Origin: Porphyra umbilicalis
Lineage: Eukaryota > Rhodophyta > Bangiophyceae > Bangiales > Bangiaceae
Assembly (NCBI GenBank): GCA_002049455.2
Contig: KV918764.1
Coordinates: forward strand, 434,001-498,000
Length of the DNA: 64,000 nucleotides
Direction: 5' to 3'
Notes under the pieces: model-generated
Seen by the model: only the letters and a program-made list of their open reading frames with translations
Told to the model about the DNA's origin: nothing
Database searches by the model: none
In this document: positions 22,947 to 34,115 of the stretch, one piece after another
Position numbering within the stretch: the stretch's first letter is position 1
Layout of the letters: each line of letters opens with the position of its first letter
Program-made: the position numbers and the translations under genes

Positions 22947-23524
22947 GGTGCCGCGTGTGCCGCACGGCAGCCTGTGGCGCCCACGACTCTTACACCCCCC
23001 CCTCCCCTCCCCGCTACACCTTGCTTAAGCTATTGTCACTTTCATCCGGCACCCGCGTCCCCTGCCGCACTGCACCCCTCCCCACTCCTGTTCACTTCAT
23101 CCTCGCTTGCTGCCGGCCGCCTCCTGGCTGTGGCTCTAGTTCTTCTATTGTTCCACGTTCTTTTTCCAGTACATGCATCTACTCCTCGGTTGTTTTCTCC
23201 AGTGACATCGGGTGTGTCCAACTCTGGCTTGTGTTCGATTGACAGACACTTGGATCCACACTTCGGTACGATGCAGTGGCAGAGTAAACATGCTGTTGCT
23301 GAATGCGGCACGGTCCTGTACAGCACCTCCGGGGAGGTGAAGCGGCCAGCATCATGGAAAGAGGGCGAGCAGCAAACGATGCGACGCAGGTGGGGGGGGG
23401 ACGTCGCAACTGACACAACGCGGAAACCAGGGCGTCAGATTGATATTCTCGGCACCTCATTACCTCGGCTGGATTGCATGACGCAGTCCTCCCACGGAAA
23501 GCACCGCGTTTCTAACATCTTCTG
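22947..23524. other. gene-free region
   Basis: No convincing gene. A 349-codon frame runs from 22479 through this stretch but has no domain and mixed codon use, and it crosses the end of the TIR element, so I do not call it. Confidence 0.35.
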
Positions 23525-23699
23525 GTAGCCCCCCTACAAGGTGGCTATTGCGGCGTTCGACTCGTTGCGATTTCATCGGCTGAGCGCGAATGTCCATCAT
23601 CGACATTCGCGCCTCGTTTACGCCCTCGTCCTCGTAAGTACCATGCACACACATGGTTTCGACTTTGGTTGCAGCCATGATGAAACAAAGGGGGGCTAC
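23525..23699. mobile_element. 175-bp MITE-like element
   Basis: GTAGCCCCCCT at the left end is matched by its reverse complement at the right end. The centre holds a palindrome, GCGCGAATGTC around ATCAT then GACATTCGCGC. There is no gene. Parts of it resemble sequence near 13900-13990. Confidence 0.55.
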
Positions 23700-23852
23700 T
23701 GAACAACCGGCCAAATGTTTAAAAGGTCAATCGAGGGGTCTGGTCGGCCAATTGGGGCACAGGAACAAACCAAAGTTAGTCCGATGCTCGAGTCAGCACG
23801 TGGGCAGACGGTAGCTTGTCTGGGCCAACCTGGAGGAGAGGAAGTGAACATC

Positions 23853-24305
23853 TATTGCTAACGTCCAAAAAATGGCGGTTGCAGAGAGAAGGGAGGCAGA
23901 GCCGACGACACAGCATAGAAATGATGTCGGATTGGCTGTTCGACAAGCCACGAGCGTACTATTGGCTGAGAGTTGCCGCCAGTAAACTTGCAAGCCAATC
24001 AACGTGTCTTGCAGGGGTCACGCAGAGCCATTGCAACCCACAATGAGATTTCCTGAGTTTTTTGGGCCGCTTGCTTGGGCCTGAAGAGGGCATGGAGAGG
24101 GTTCTGGGCCAGACCTTTGATTTGGCATGAGATTAACAAATGTTTTCAGATTTCTTGAGGTCATGATGTGCGTTTCCAGCGCGCAGAGCTGCATGAGGAG
24201 ACTGTGTAAGGAACTCACATGATTCCTAGCCTTTCCATTGGTCCACGTATGCTGTTGAATGATTGGAACCACTCTGCAACTGCCATTTTTTGGAGGTCAG
24301 CCATA
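23853..24305. mobile_element. MITE family A, solo copy
   Basis: A 453-bp element of the same length as the copies inside the tandem array and clearly homologous over its full length, with scattered substitutions. The 5' end is TATTGCTAACGTCC and the 3' end GGAGGTCAGCCATA, so the terminal repeat has decayed slightly. Its presence outside the array shows that family A is a dispersed transposon. Confidence 0.9.
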
Positions 24306-24442
24306 CATGATTGGCGTAATGCCCTACCACTTTTCTGAGCGGAAGAGAGAGCTCCTCGCCCTTCCAGTGCATGCTCCGTGGCAAGGACTTTAAGTATTTC
24401 TAGTGTGGTTGTCGTGTTGTAGGTCCTTTTTTTGAGGCACAC

Positions 24443-24844
24443 TATTGCTGATCCCCGAATTTGTCCTGGGGGACAGAGACAGAGACTGACTGTGAATAAC
24501 AGCACTCTATTGGTCTAAAACCACAGTAAGATGGCATCTAAGCCAATAGAAAGACTGCATTTGGTACCAGGACCTTGACTCCAGCCGAACTCACTGTTTA
24601 TTGCCGCTTGATCCGATTCTCTTGGCAGGGAGCAAGCTGCCCACGCGAGATCTTGAGATTTTCTACTGTCTCCTAGCCAGAAGTGCAGAAAAATAGAAGA
24701 GCTGATGTTGAATTCCAGGCTGTACGGGCACATGTAAGCAATCAGGAGCACCAAGTCAGTCATAGGGGCGCATCTGCTTGGTGGAGAGAGTCTGTCCGCA
24801 AGTCAGTCTGTGTCCACCCGGACACAATTCGGGGATCAGCAATA
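24443..24844. mobile_element. MITE family B, solo copy
   Basis: A 402-bp TIR element starting TATTGCTGATCCCCGAATTTG and ending AATTCGGGGATCAGCAATA, flanked by TA. It has no coding frame, and CCAAT/ATTGG motifs recur inside. Other copies are at 47350-47752 (403 bp) and, interrupted, at 29852-45380. Confidence 0.9.
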
Positions 24845-26444
24845 GTTGATTTCTCACTAAGACCTTGTGTTTCAATTAGAATGACGGATGGAAGACACAA
24901 AATATTGATAATGTGTTTGTTTGCTCCGTGACATTGTAAACGATGACATGCAGTATGAGTAGTAGCACTAAGGATGGCACAAGAATCGCAGTACGCCTGA
25001 TAGGATGACTGCACTGCCGGCCAACGAGGTCTCGTTGTCGTCACACCTTGCACAGCCGTCGTAGCACAGCGGCGTTGTCTGGACGGTCTGTGCGTCCGTT
25101 TTCATCCATCTCTCTGGAAAATCACCCTCTGGCTGCGGGAGAGCCGTCCTGGTCTGGCTTTTGGGTCGCGAGGTGTGCGATGCGGCCCGCACGCGGCGCT
25201 GAGAGTGGGGGGAATGAGAAACCCCCATCCGCTGTCAATGACCGCACGGGCACATGGAGCGGCCCAGAGCGACCCCACAAGGGTACTGTACATACTGCGG
25301 CAGGGGCTGTCACTGATGGGAACGAGCCACCGGCTGGCCCGCGACTCCAAGGGAGGTCATGCACGGAATGGATATACTGTATTCATTTTACATTAAAATG
25401 CGTTATAGCCTCAACGAGCAGTACAAGCTGTTCTGATGCATTTATCATTTTCTTCTTTCATTCATAGAGGTGGCCCGAGTGCCTCTCGGAGAGAGGGAAG
25501 GTGTCTACTGTTTCCAGAAACTTCAAAAAACGTCATTCATGCGACCAATAAATTCTTAATCGTTTGATTTATCGAACTCTCTCGGTGACATGATTTATTA
25601 TATCCGTCCATGAGAGCGGTTCTGTAGGTGAGGGGAACGAGTCGGTCGCGACCCCCACCGTACCACCTCGCCACCAAATTGTTGGGGTTCCACAACGGCA
25701 CGCTCTTTTGACCGTGGGGGGGTGAGGCACGGGAGGACCTGTTGCCTGTGAGTGAGGTACGGGAGGACCTGTTGCCTGTGAGTGAGAGCGGGCAATGTCG
25801 ATGACGCGCGGCCGTGCACCACACACAAAAAAGGAGGTTTCTACTAAGGAGAGAGGGGGCCAGCGGATGCCATGTGACGTTGTATTTAATAGTTGAGCTG
25901 CAGACTAAAAAATACAATCCGGTAACGTCCAGAAGTAAAGAAGCAGTCAAAGAAGAGCCCTCGTTTGTACAAAAAACAATGGTTTGTGCGCACCAGTGGG
26001 CGCACGCTCCGACCCAGGGAGGGAGGGAGTGAGGCGGAAAAACAGTGGACGTGGGGAGCCGGGGGAGCCGCAGGGATGCCGCGGGCGGCGTCTTCTTAGG
26101 CGGTCTGGAGGCGGATCAGGACCCCCCGTCTGTGTGGTTACAGGGGGGGGGCGGCCAAGGGCAGCTCGGTGCCATAGAAAACGGATTTCCTGTGGGATGC
26201 GATCCTCTCAGAATATCCCAGGTGGGGAATGGGAACGCACCCATCCCCCGAACACGTTGCTAAGTTCTTTCGCCCCACCTCACGTTAGTCGACGCCCGTG
26301 GTATTAAATAACCGTCGGACAAGACAATACGGAGGGAAGAAGGAGCGGAAGATAAATAATGCATTAGGATAGAAAAACAGACAGGATGCCAGAGACAGTA
26401 GCCAGAAAAAACGGGGGAACGAACACAAAAAGAAAAGGACAGGA
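24845..26444. other. gene-free region
   Basis: No supported gene. At 25735-25784 a 30-bp segment (ACGGGAGGACCTGTTGCCTG core) is present twice in tandem. A G run lies at 26142-26149. The stretch 26260-26440 is A-rich and could be the 3' untranslated region of the minus-strand ORF that follows. Confidence 0.4.
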
Positions 26445-26909
26445 TCACACCTCCGGCTTGAGCAGGACACACTCCCTGCTGTCGTCCTGCACAGCCGCCG
26501 CCAGGGTGACGGCGGGCGACGGCCGCGCGGACACGAGCACCGGGGCACCCGTCGGATCCTTCTCCCAACCGATAGCCGCAGACGCGTCCACACGGGGCGA
26601 CGGCGGCCCGGTCACGGCGTCCCGCACCGCCAGCTCGACGGCGGGCGGCAACGGCGGCACCGCCACCGGCTCGTCGCCGGGTGGCAACGGCGGCACTGAC
26701 ATGGCCGCCCGCAACGCCGCCAAGAGCGGCTCGCCCCACCCAACCATCCCAGACATGAAGGCGCCCGCCGAGGGTGGCGCGGCCACCGCTGCCCGTACCA
26801 GCGCCACCAAATGCTGCGCCGTCTCTTCGGCGCGCGCCGGAGGCAGCGCCGTGACAGCCGCCAGCACCGCCGCCAACAGCAGCTTCCCCCCCCCGACCGG
26901 CGCGGACAC
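26445..26909 (-). CDS. hypothetical Ala/Pro-rich ORF, possibly a terminal exon
   Basis: About 154 codons, G/C-ending and rich in Ala, Val and Pro, reading to a stop at 26445. The frame is open upstream of 26909 to a TAG near 26963 without an ATG, so this is more likely the last exon of a gene or a fragment than a complete gene. It contains a hydrophobic stretch near its start (LLLAAVLAAVTALPPARA), which could be a signal or membrane segment or an amphipathic helix. No domain is recognised. A plus-strand frame over the same bases looks less like a gene. Confidence 0.4.
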   Translation of the reverse strand: MSAPVGGGKLLLAAVLAAVTALPPARAEETAQHLVALVRAAVAAPPSAGAFMSGMVGWGEPLLAALRAAMSVPPLPPGDEPVAVPPLPPAVELAVRDAVTGPPSPRVDASAAIGWEKDPTGAPVLVSARPSPAVTLAAAVQDDSRECVLLKPEV

Positions 26910-27793
26910 GTGGAATGCCGTAATGATATCAAGTACGTAGTTTAAACAACATCTGTAAGGTGGCCCCTAGGACGCCGTGCATGCACATTCTTGCTCAGTT
27001 TGCGTGCATGCCAAGGATTTTACTAACCGATACGCCGATAATGATCCTGGTAGAGAAGACGGCCGTCGAAGCCAGAGTCTCGCGTTCTTCCCCGTGAATA
27101 TCATCGTCAGGACGGCGGTGGCCGCCTAGTACAGGTAACGTCAATGCCCACGGGCAAAGATGAAGGTCAGTACTCATCGTCGGTTGCGACCCTGCGCAAA
27201 AGAGATGGAATCAAGGCAATGTTGAACAGTGTAGCATATCTTCGCCCGCAAGTTGGCAAATTGCCACAGGTAGCCCCCTTGACTGGCCAAAGCCCTCGTA
27301 CAGAGGGAATTGGCCCGTGGCACGCCCTTTGGGGGGATACTTCCGCATTGTTCATTTTTTATTGTTTGATTGCCTGTCTTATCTGTCTGCCGGCACTCAT
27401 TACGACCCCTTGTGATCGGACGGTCGATCGACCGGTGCCCTCCATTATATATATTAATTCACCATGGGTCCGGGGTCGCCGTGGTGGGCACCACCCGGCT
27501 CCTCATCGGATGCCCTTCAACAAAAGGTCTTTCTTACTCGCCACGACGGTGATAGTACTCTCTTGATTGCTTGGCTACGGTCGGTCCCAATACACTGGCA
27601 ATTAAACCAACGCTATCAATACCACAAACAGAGAGAATGATGAGATATTTGAGAAAGGCACAAGAATTAATCAAAACCGGGTTCTTGTGTGTGCACCGTA
27701 CAGTCATTATTCGGTTAAACCCGTCCCGGTTATATTCACAGTGAATATATCCGGGCCGAAGAACGCACCACAGGCGCCGAGAGAAAGGGGAAT
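26910..27793. other. gene-free region
   Basis: I see no gene. Short frames at 27144-27566 and elsewhere lack coding character. The stretch 27444-27460 is A/T-rich (TATATATATT). Confidence 0.4.
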
Positions 27794-28189
27794 GTGGACT
27801 GCAAGCACATGTATGGTCAACATGTTGAACTTATTGTCAGACAGGACCATCTTACAAACATCCATGCTCATCCTGGAGGAATGGTAAGCAATGTTGCCCG
27901 CGCAGATTGCCCACCGGTCTGCCTGAAGGCGGACTTTCTGCCCAACATGGCCAACACTGAGCCTAGACGCCAGCCTGATGACGTTCAGCCTGTTGCTGAC
28001 AACGAAAAGTTGGGCGTGTCTTTTCTAGTAGCCATGATGGCCGACACGACGCTACAGCGCGAGCTCGAGAGCGTAAGCGGTCAAGATCATGCGCAGGTGA
28101 TGCCTCGCTGGGTGGTGGCTGAGACCGATGTTGAGGCCGTCGATGAGAGGGTTGACGTGGTTTTAGCTGGGGCGGACGATGAAGAGTGA
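27794..28189 (+). CDS. hypothetical acidic ORF next to the Tc1 element
   Basis: A 131-residue frame whose C-terminal half (from about residue 72) reads like protein, with many Glu, Asp, Val and Met and a DDEE end. It has no known motif. It stops 18 bases before the TA that borders the Tc1-type transposon at 28210, so it is not cut by it. The N-terminal half is less convincing, and the true start may be the Met near residue 51. Confidence 0.35.
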   Translation: MDCKHMYGQHVELIVRQDHLTNIHAHPGGMVSNVARADCPPVCLKADFLPNMANTEPRRQPDDVQPVADNEKLGVSFLVAMMADTTLQRELESVSGQDHAQVMPRWVVAETDVEAVDERVDVVLAGADDEE

Positions 28190-28288
28190 TGGGGCATGGT
28201 GAGTTGGTACAGTGTGTGGCCAGAAAGATTTCCCCACTTCTGAGCCTCGGAATTAAGCGGATCTGGCAAGACTGCAAAAGTGGTGTTT

Positions 28289-29705
28289 TTACAAGTACTT
28301 TGTGGGGAAACCCTTCGTCTTCGTCACGGGCACCGTCTGCGTCGGCATCGAGTCGACCAAAGATACGAAGTCAGACTGTGGGATGATATCCCATGCGTCA
28401 AACAGCGCTTGGAACAGGTCCTCCTTGGTCTTGGGCTGCGGGTTCATGGCCTGGATGGCCCATTCGAGGTAGTCCCATGCGTTCTCAATGGGGTTGAGAT
28501 CAGGAGCCTGCGGGACCCGCGGCAGAAGGCAATAGCCAAGCTCCTTGCGAATCGCGCGGCACACTTTTGCCGTGTGTGGAGGCACAATGTCCTCCTGAAG
28601 ATACGAAGTAAGACTGTGGGATGATACCCCATGCGTCAGACAGCGCTTGGAACAGGTCCTCCTTGGTCTTGGGCTGCGGGTGCATGGCCCGGATGGCCCA
28701 TTCGAGGTAGTCCCATGCGTTCTCAATGGGGTTGAGATCAGGAGACTGCGGGACCCACGGCAGAAGGCAATAGCCAAGCTCCTTGCGAATCGCGCGGCAC
28801 ACTTTTGCCGTGTGTGGAGGCGCAATGTCCTCCTGAAGAACGCACGACTCGGTGTCGCCGAAAATTACTTGAATCTTGGAGTGGACGACGTCGAGGAGCA
28901 TCTCGGCGTAGGACGCTCCAATGATTTGACCCTTGACCCACACCAGCTTGGTACGCCCAGCCGCACAAAATCCCCCCCAAACCATCACAGTCTCTCGCCC
29001 TGACTTGAACGAGGGTGCGAGGTACTCGGTGAGGAAGCGCTCGCCCTTGGCCCGCCACAAACGCTTGTGCTTGTCTACGCCGCGCACCTCGTACGAACTC
29101 TCGTCCGTGAAGAGCACCTTGTTCCATTCGTTGCTCCACCCACGGTGCTCACGAGCCAAGCGCCGGCGTTTGCCGCGGTTGATAGGTCAGAAATAAGGCT
29201 TGGTGACCGGCTTGAGGGAAGAAAAACCGAGCTTGCGGATGCACCGACGTAACGTCTTGGTGGAAACTTGTTTATAACCACCAGAGTTCCACTCACTGGT
29301 CAACTCGCTCAGAGACGAGTAGCGACCACTCCTCACGAGCCGCTTGAGCCGTTGGAGGCACCGGCGGTTCAAAATCGGGGGGCGGCCGGTGCTGGAGGGA
29401 CGACCAACGTGACCTTGGCGACGAACTCGGGCGCCAATCTTGGCCACTTTGGACTTGTCGATGTCCAGAGTGACCGCGATTTCACCGTTGGAGCACCAAC
29501 GAGAGCCATCTGCTCCACCGCGGCCCGCTGGCCGCTCGTGAGGCAGTTGTACCTGCGCACCACCGTGATGGGGGCGTGGGAAAGGTTGACGGAGCTCGCG
29601 CAGGGCGACGAAAGAATCGTCCTCGGCCAAGTCAATCACGCCAGATGGACTGGAGACTCGACTATTCTGGACTTGGCTATGAACGGATCGCGCCAAATTG
29701 AGCAT
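28289..29705 (-). pseudogene. Tc1-type transposase pseudogene
   Basis: Read on the minus strand, the order is a helix-turn-helix region (SNGEIAVTLDIDKSKVAKI, then a second HTH ending near CIRKLGFSS) and a DDE core with LFTDES, EDIAPPHTAK and PDLNPIENAW, all typical of Tc1/IS630-family transposases. It is broken three ways: a one-base frame change near 29490, between an N-terminal piece ending in VEQMALVGA and the NGEIA segment; an in-frame TGA just after KPYF at about 29190; and a 238-bp tandem duplication of the C-terminal coding part, which is not a multiple of three. The second acidic site is Glu-Asp-Ile where many relatives have Asp-Asn. It cannot make a full transposase. Confidence 0.9.
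28361..28836. repeat. 238-bp direct tandem duplication inside the transposase
   Basis: 28361-28598 and 28599-28836 are the same segment repeated head to tail with few differences, both starting AGATACGAAG and ending CCTCCTGA. The copy covers the end of the DDE core and the C-terminus. Confidence 0.95.
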
Positions 29706-30127
29706 TTCCTGGGGTGGGGAAATAGTTCTAGACACCCACTTTACGAGGCACACTCTTGCGTGATCAGGTTCTGCGAAGGCCAGTAAAATTGGATTTCACC
29801 TCGTTCGAGTTCCCCGTAACTGCTGTATTTTGTACTTCTCTTTCTTCCTAGTATTGCTGATCCCCAAATTTGGTCCTGGTGGACAAAGACTGACTTGCTG
29901 ACCGACTCTCTCCACCAATCAGATACGCCCCTGCGAATGAAATGGTGCTCCTGGTTGCTTACATGTGCCCATATAGCCTGGAAATCAACATGAGCTCCTC
30001 TTTTTTTCTGCCCTTCTGGCAAGGAGACAGTAGAAAATATCAAGATCTCCAGTAGGCAGCTTGCTCCGTGCCAAGAAAAGCGGATCAAGCGGCAATACAC
30101 AGTGCGTTCTGCTGGATGCAAGGTCCT

Positions 30128-30776
30128 TGTAGTACCACAATCTAGGGGGTTACCTCAGAAGGAGGGAAGTGACGGCAGTCTTAGCCGCTCGCGCGACACC
30201 CGCTTTGGGACTCGAGGTCCGGGAAGTCGGGCCGATCGAAACGCCAAGACATCAAGACACGGTTTACTTGCCGGCGACGACGGTGCCTCCCACCGTCGTC
30301 GCCCTTCGTCCTAAAAGGGCGGAAACCGTCGCCCGGGCCCAATTTCCCCAAATGGGAATTGACCCGGGCCGTCACCAACCAATGCAGATAATTCCCTTCA
30401 TGCATTTCAAGTCCCCCGAGGCGATCATTCCAGACGAGGGGGAGAAACCGTCTCGCGCGCAACGCGCTGCACCCGCCGCGTGGCGCCCGGTCGGCCGTCG
30501 CCTGCCGCGCCCTCTCGGGCGCGCCAGCGCCCGCTCTGGCGCGCCAATCCGGCCTCCCGCGGGGCCCGCGTGCCGGGCGCAGCGGATCGGGCACGCTCCC
30601 TCAGGTGGCTCGAGCCGGGCAGCGGGGCCGCCCCCTCGCCCCGTCATCCCGCGTCGCCAACCCGTCGGCCACCACCGCCGCTAGCGTCGCCACCTCCCGT
30701 CGGGGACCGCGTCCCCCGCCGTCGCCGACGTCCCCGCAATGGCCCCCTGGCGCATAGGGGGCCCCGTAGTACTACA
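30128..30776 (-). repeat. 3' LTR
   Basis: The 649-bp downstream LTR in element orientation, with terminal TGTAGTAC/GTACTACA. GC-rich in the half nearest the internal region. Differences from the partner LTR lie near 30172, 30179, 30205, 30536, 30683 and 30738-30748. Confidence 0.97.
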
Positions 30777-30784
30777 TCCCCTTC
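30777..30784 (-). other. polypurine tract
   Basis: Read on the minus strand, GAAGGGGA sits directly against the 3' LTR, where plus-strand DNA synthesis is primed in LTR retrotransposons. Confidence 0.7.
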
Positions 30785-30791
30785 GGCTGAG

Positions 30792-33374
30792 ATGGAGCCG
30801 TCCCCGGCGACGCCTCCCGCCAGCCCCGTCGGGGCTCCGTCCCCCGCGCCCCTGGCATGCCCGCCCACGGCGGCCGCCGCTCCGGGGCCGGCGCCGGCGG
30901 CCGTCGCGCCGCCCGCGTCGGGACCGCCCGGGCGCCGCCCAACCGTCCTCGTCCGTCCATCAGTGCCCCCGGGTATGCGGCTCCCGTACGACCCGAACGG
31001 CCGGGAGTGGCCGAAGCCGCCCTGCCCAGCGGGCGCCGCCGCCGCGACCAGCGCCGGGGCCGAGTCCGCGGCTTGCCCGGCGGCCTCCCCCAGCGGGGGT
31101 CCCGCGGTCGTGCCGGAGGAGCGACCGCCGTTGTTGGGGCAGTCGGCCCCCGCGCTCCCGCCACGCCCGGCGCCGCCCGCCGTCCGAGCGTGGCTCGCCC
31201 CGCTGGGGCCGGCCGTGGCCTCGGCCGACTGGCCGCTCGTCAGCGACGTCTTCTTCCCGGCTCATCCCTACGACGCCGGCGAGGCAGCCGCCGTGTGGCG
31301 GGCCTTCAAGGAGTTCGCCAAGGTGGCGGGTTACGGTACCCGGCCGGCGGCCAAGCGCGACTTCGCTTCCTTCGTCCGCTCCGTCGGGGACAGCGCGGCG
31401 TGGCTACGCTGCATGTTGCGGTGCAACCCGGGGCGGGTGCTCTTGGTCCCGCATCCCGCGGCCGAGCTCCCGTTCGTCGCCGGCGAAGAGGGGTACGCCT
31501 ACCTCGAGGACTGGCACGCACGCCTTCGCCACCGCCCTGCGGTTTCGTTCGGTCACTCCTTGGCGCTTGCCAACTTCGGGGCCGTGGGCCCCCTGATCGC
31601 TTTGGCGTCGGTGGGCCCCGCGACCGCCCAGGCGGACTTGGCGTTGGAGGCCGCGCGCCGCGCGCAAGGCGAGCTCGTAAGCGCCCGACAGGCGGGGCAC
31701 GGGGCCATCTTCCTGTCCGTCCGTTCCGGCATTGCCTTGACGCCGGCGCGTGCTCCCTTGCCGCCGGCAATGGCCACGCGGTGGGCGACGCCGCGGCTGC
31801 TGACGTACGAGTTCCCGCCCGTCGTGCACCAGCAGCAGTCGCTGCTACAGGCGTTCCCCTGCCACCCCATCCAGGGCACGGCCTACGTCATGCTGACGGC
31901 CGCCATCGTGTCGGGGTTGCTGCGCGCATACCGCGAGACGCACCGCGTCTTCGAGCCGTTGCCGTGCTAATACGACTTGACGCGGAAGTTCAAGGTCGGC
32001 GACCACGCGCCGGGCGACAGCGGTGCCGCCGACGCCTTGGAGGAGTACGACGCCATCGTGAGGGCGGTGCCCTGGGCGGCCGTCCATGACCTACTGCCCT
32101 ACCACCACGATACCACCCGTCAAGCCCCCAGCACCCTGCTGCCCCACCAAGGGGATACTGTGGCGGACGGCCGGCGCCACTACGTTCTTGTCGTGAACGT
32201 CTTGCGGTCGCCGCAGGCCTCGTTGGGGGTCATGCTCGCGGAGCCGCGGCTTGCGGACGTCGCCCCACGGGCGTTGCCCGTGACGACGGAGCCTTCGGCG
32301 ATACCGGCCGGCTTCACCTCGCCCGACCCGGACGCCGTCCCGCCTTCGACGGAGGAGGCGGCCGCGTCGGCCGCATACCGTGCGCGAAAGCGGCGCCACG
32401 CCGACATGGCGCGCGGCAGCCCGGGTCTACCAGTGCCCCACCGCCCGGGGCCCCGGGACCCCGAGCGGGATGAGGAGGAGGCCAGCGCCGGCGACCCCGG
32501 AGGTCCCGACGCCTACTCCCGCGGCTTCTCCGCGTCGACCCATGTCGGCAGCGCCGAGTGGGGCCCGCGCGCGGCGGTCCGCGAGGACAGGGCCGGCACG
32601 GCTCACGGCGAGCGCTGGGACGCGACGTGGCGCGGCGACCACGCCGACACTGCCGGTGACCGGCCCGGGCGCGGGTGGGCGTCCGAGTCGGGCGGCGGCG
32701 CCGCTGCCCCTCGTCGCGACCGCGACAAACGCTGGGAGGGCGGCCCCGGCCGCCGTGCCGACGTGCGGGACGACCGCGTGTGGTCGGCGGCCGGTCCGAG
32801 TGATGGCCGCGGCTATATGGCCGCCGGCCGTGACAAGCCCGCATGGCCCTCCGACGGCGGCCAGGGCCGCGATGGCGGCGCTAGCGGCGGGTGCTACGGG
32901 CGGTCCGAGGACCGCCCCGCCGGCGAAGCCGCGGCGCCCGCCGGTCCGCGCCCCGCGCGCTGGGATACCGTCCCCGCCAACGACGGTCCCGCCATGGCGC
33001 CGATGGAGCTGGGGGTTGCCGGTCCCGTCGTGACCCCCGTTCCGGGGCAACCGGACGTCGCCTACGATTGGAGGTTGTCCGCGTCGTGGACGCCCCCTAC
33101 CCCGGTGATGGCCACGGAGTGGCGGGACTCGCTGACGTCCGGGCAGGTTGTCGCCTTGTTCGGGTACGACCCGTCCATCAAGTGGTCCGAGGTGGGGCCC
33201 TGCGGGATCACCGCCGCTATGGTCGAGTACGCCCGCATCGGGCTCGCCGCCGACGTCCCCCCCTGCCTGGACTCCCCGCGGACGCGGGCGAAGCGGTTTC
33301 ACGCCGTCCTGCGGCGCGTCCTACGCAAGGCGGGCCGCCTCGTTCACGTATTGGAGTATCGTCGTCACGACTGA
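30792..33374 (+). CDS. antisense ORF of the retrotransposon (one internal stop)
   Basis: Opposite to gag-pol, between integrase and the 3' LTR, an 860-codon frame runs from the ATG at 30792, 16 bases after the LTR, to TGA at 33372. It is broken only by a TAA at 31968-31970, after which the same frame resumes. Residues 1-165 are Pro/Ala-rich. Residues 165-390 look globular and helical (a VWRAFKEFAKVAGYG region, later LLQAFPCHPIQG). The second part has a globular start, a long Arg/Asp/Gly-rich middle and a globular C-terminus with WSEVGPCGITAAMVEYARIG. Codons end mostly in G/C. No family is recognised; it does not look like an envelope protein. Antisense ORFs at this location are known in some plant Ty3/gypsy lineages, so this may be a functional accessory gene. 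The internal stop could be a simple mutation or lead to readthrough. Confidence 0.65.
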
Positions 33375-33617
33375 GGGCATCGCCCTGGCCCCGTAGGTGT
33401 GGCGCTTAGTCCGACGGCGTTAGGTCTTCGTCCGCCGTAGAATAAAGCCGTGGGCTTGCTCTTAGTACCACTTAGCGTCCACTGCCCGTTGTGGCCCCGC
33501 CACGCCTTGGCCGCTGGTACGCAGTCCCCCCCCCCCACGACGGCCCCAAGGCACCAAAACCCCAAAAAACCCCACCCCCCCCCCCGCCGCGCCCGGCCAC
33601 CGCGCCGACCCAAGGGG

Positions 33618-34115
33618 TCAGGCACAGATGGCCGGGGGCGGCGCGGCGGCGCCGCCCGAGGCGGCGCCGCCGTCGGGAGCCGAGTTTTGCGGGACCGCCG
33701 GCGGCGGGTCGGCGGACGTGTGGGGCAGCCCCAAGCGCGCGGCGCGGCGCAGGTAGACGCGCAGCGTCTCGTGCGGGGCGTCCGCGGCGTCCATCCAGGA
33801 GGGCTGCGGGTATCCGGTCCAGTAGACTTAGACCCGGAGGGTGCCGTCGGGCAGCGTCGCATGGTCCGCGATGCGGTCCACGGCATACCGCTGGCCGTCG
33901 GCCTCCGCCCCGTGAAAGGAGTGCGCTGCCCGCAACGCATGGTGTTGGGCAGGGGACTTGGCGGCCGGGCCCGAGGCACGGCCTACGTGCGCGGCGTTCT
34001 CACGGCGGTGCTCCCCGTCCACGTCCAGGAGGACCGTCGGGCCGTCCGTGGAAACCACGCGATACGGTCCGCGGGCGACGTGTGTCAACTTGCCGCCGGC
34101 GCCCTCCTCCTTGGC
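33618..34115 (-). pseudogene. integrase C-terminus and chromodomain, frame-shifted and stopped
   Basis: Downstream of the main pol frame and in another phase, the sequence reads GKLTHVARGPYRVV, the usual post-core integrase motif, then RYAVDRIADH, a TAA at about 33829, and VYWTGYPQPSW, which together match the layout of a chromodomain. The chromodomain would direct integration to marked chromatin. About 100 residues normally found between the integrase core and the GPYRV motif appear to be missing near 34110, so a deletion probably caused the frame change. The tail ends at a stop at 33618. Confidence 0.75.

Larger units (their letters stand above)
28210..29741 (-). mobile_element. Tc1/mariner-type transposon, inactive
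   Basis: About 1.53 kb bounded by inverted repeats: the left end reads CAGTGTGTGGCCAGAAAG then ATTTCCCCAC, and the right end, read inward, gives AAGTGGGTGTCTAGAAC then the same ATTTCCCCAC block. TA flanks both ends (28208-28209 and 29742-29743), the hallmark target duplication. The transposase inside is a pseudogene. Confidence 0.85.

Noticed and set aside
22479-23528. 349-codon frame
   Set aside because: Mixed composition, no domain, and it crosses the border of the putative TIR element.
33365-33979. 204-codon minus-strand frame at the pol/antisense border
   Set aside because: It is in the wrong phase for the chromodomain, which reads in the neighbouring frame.
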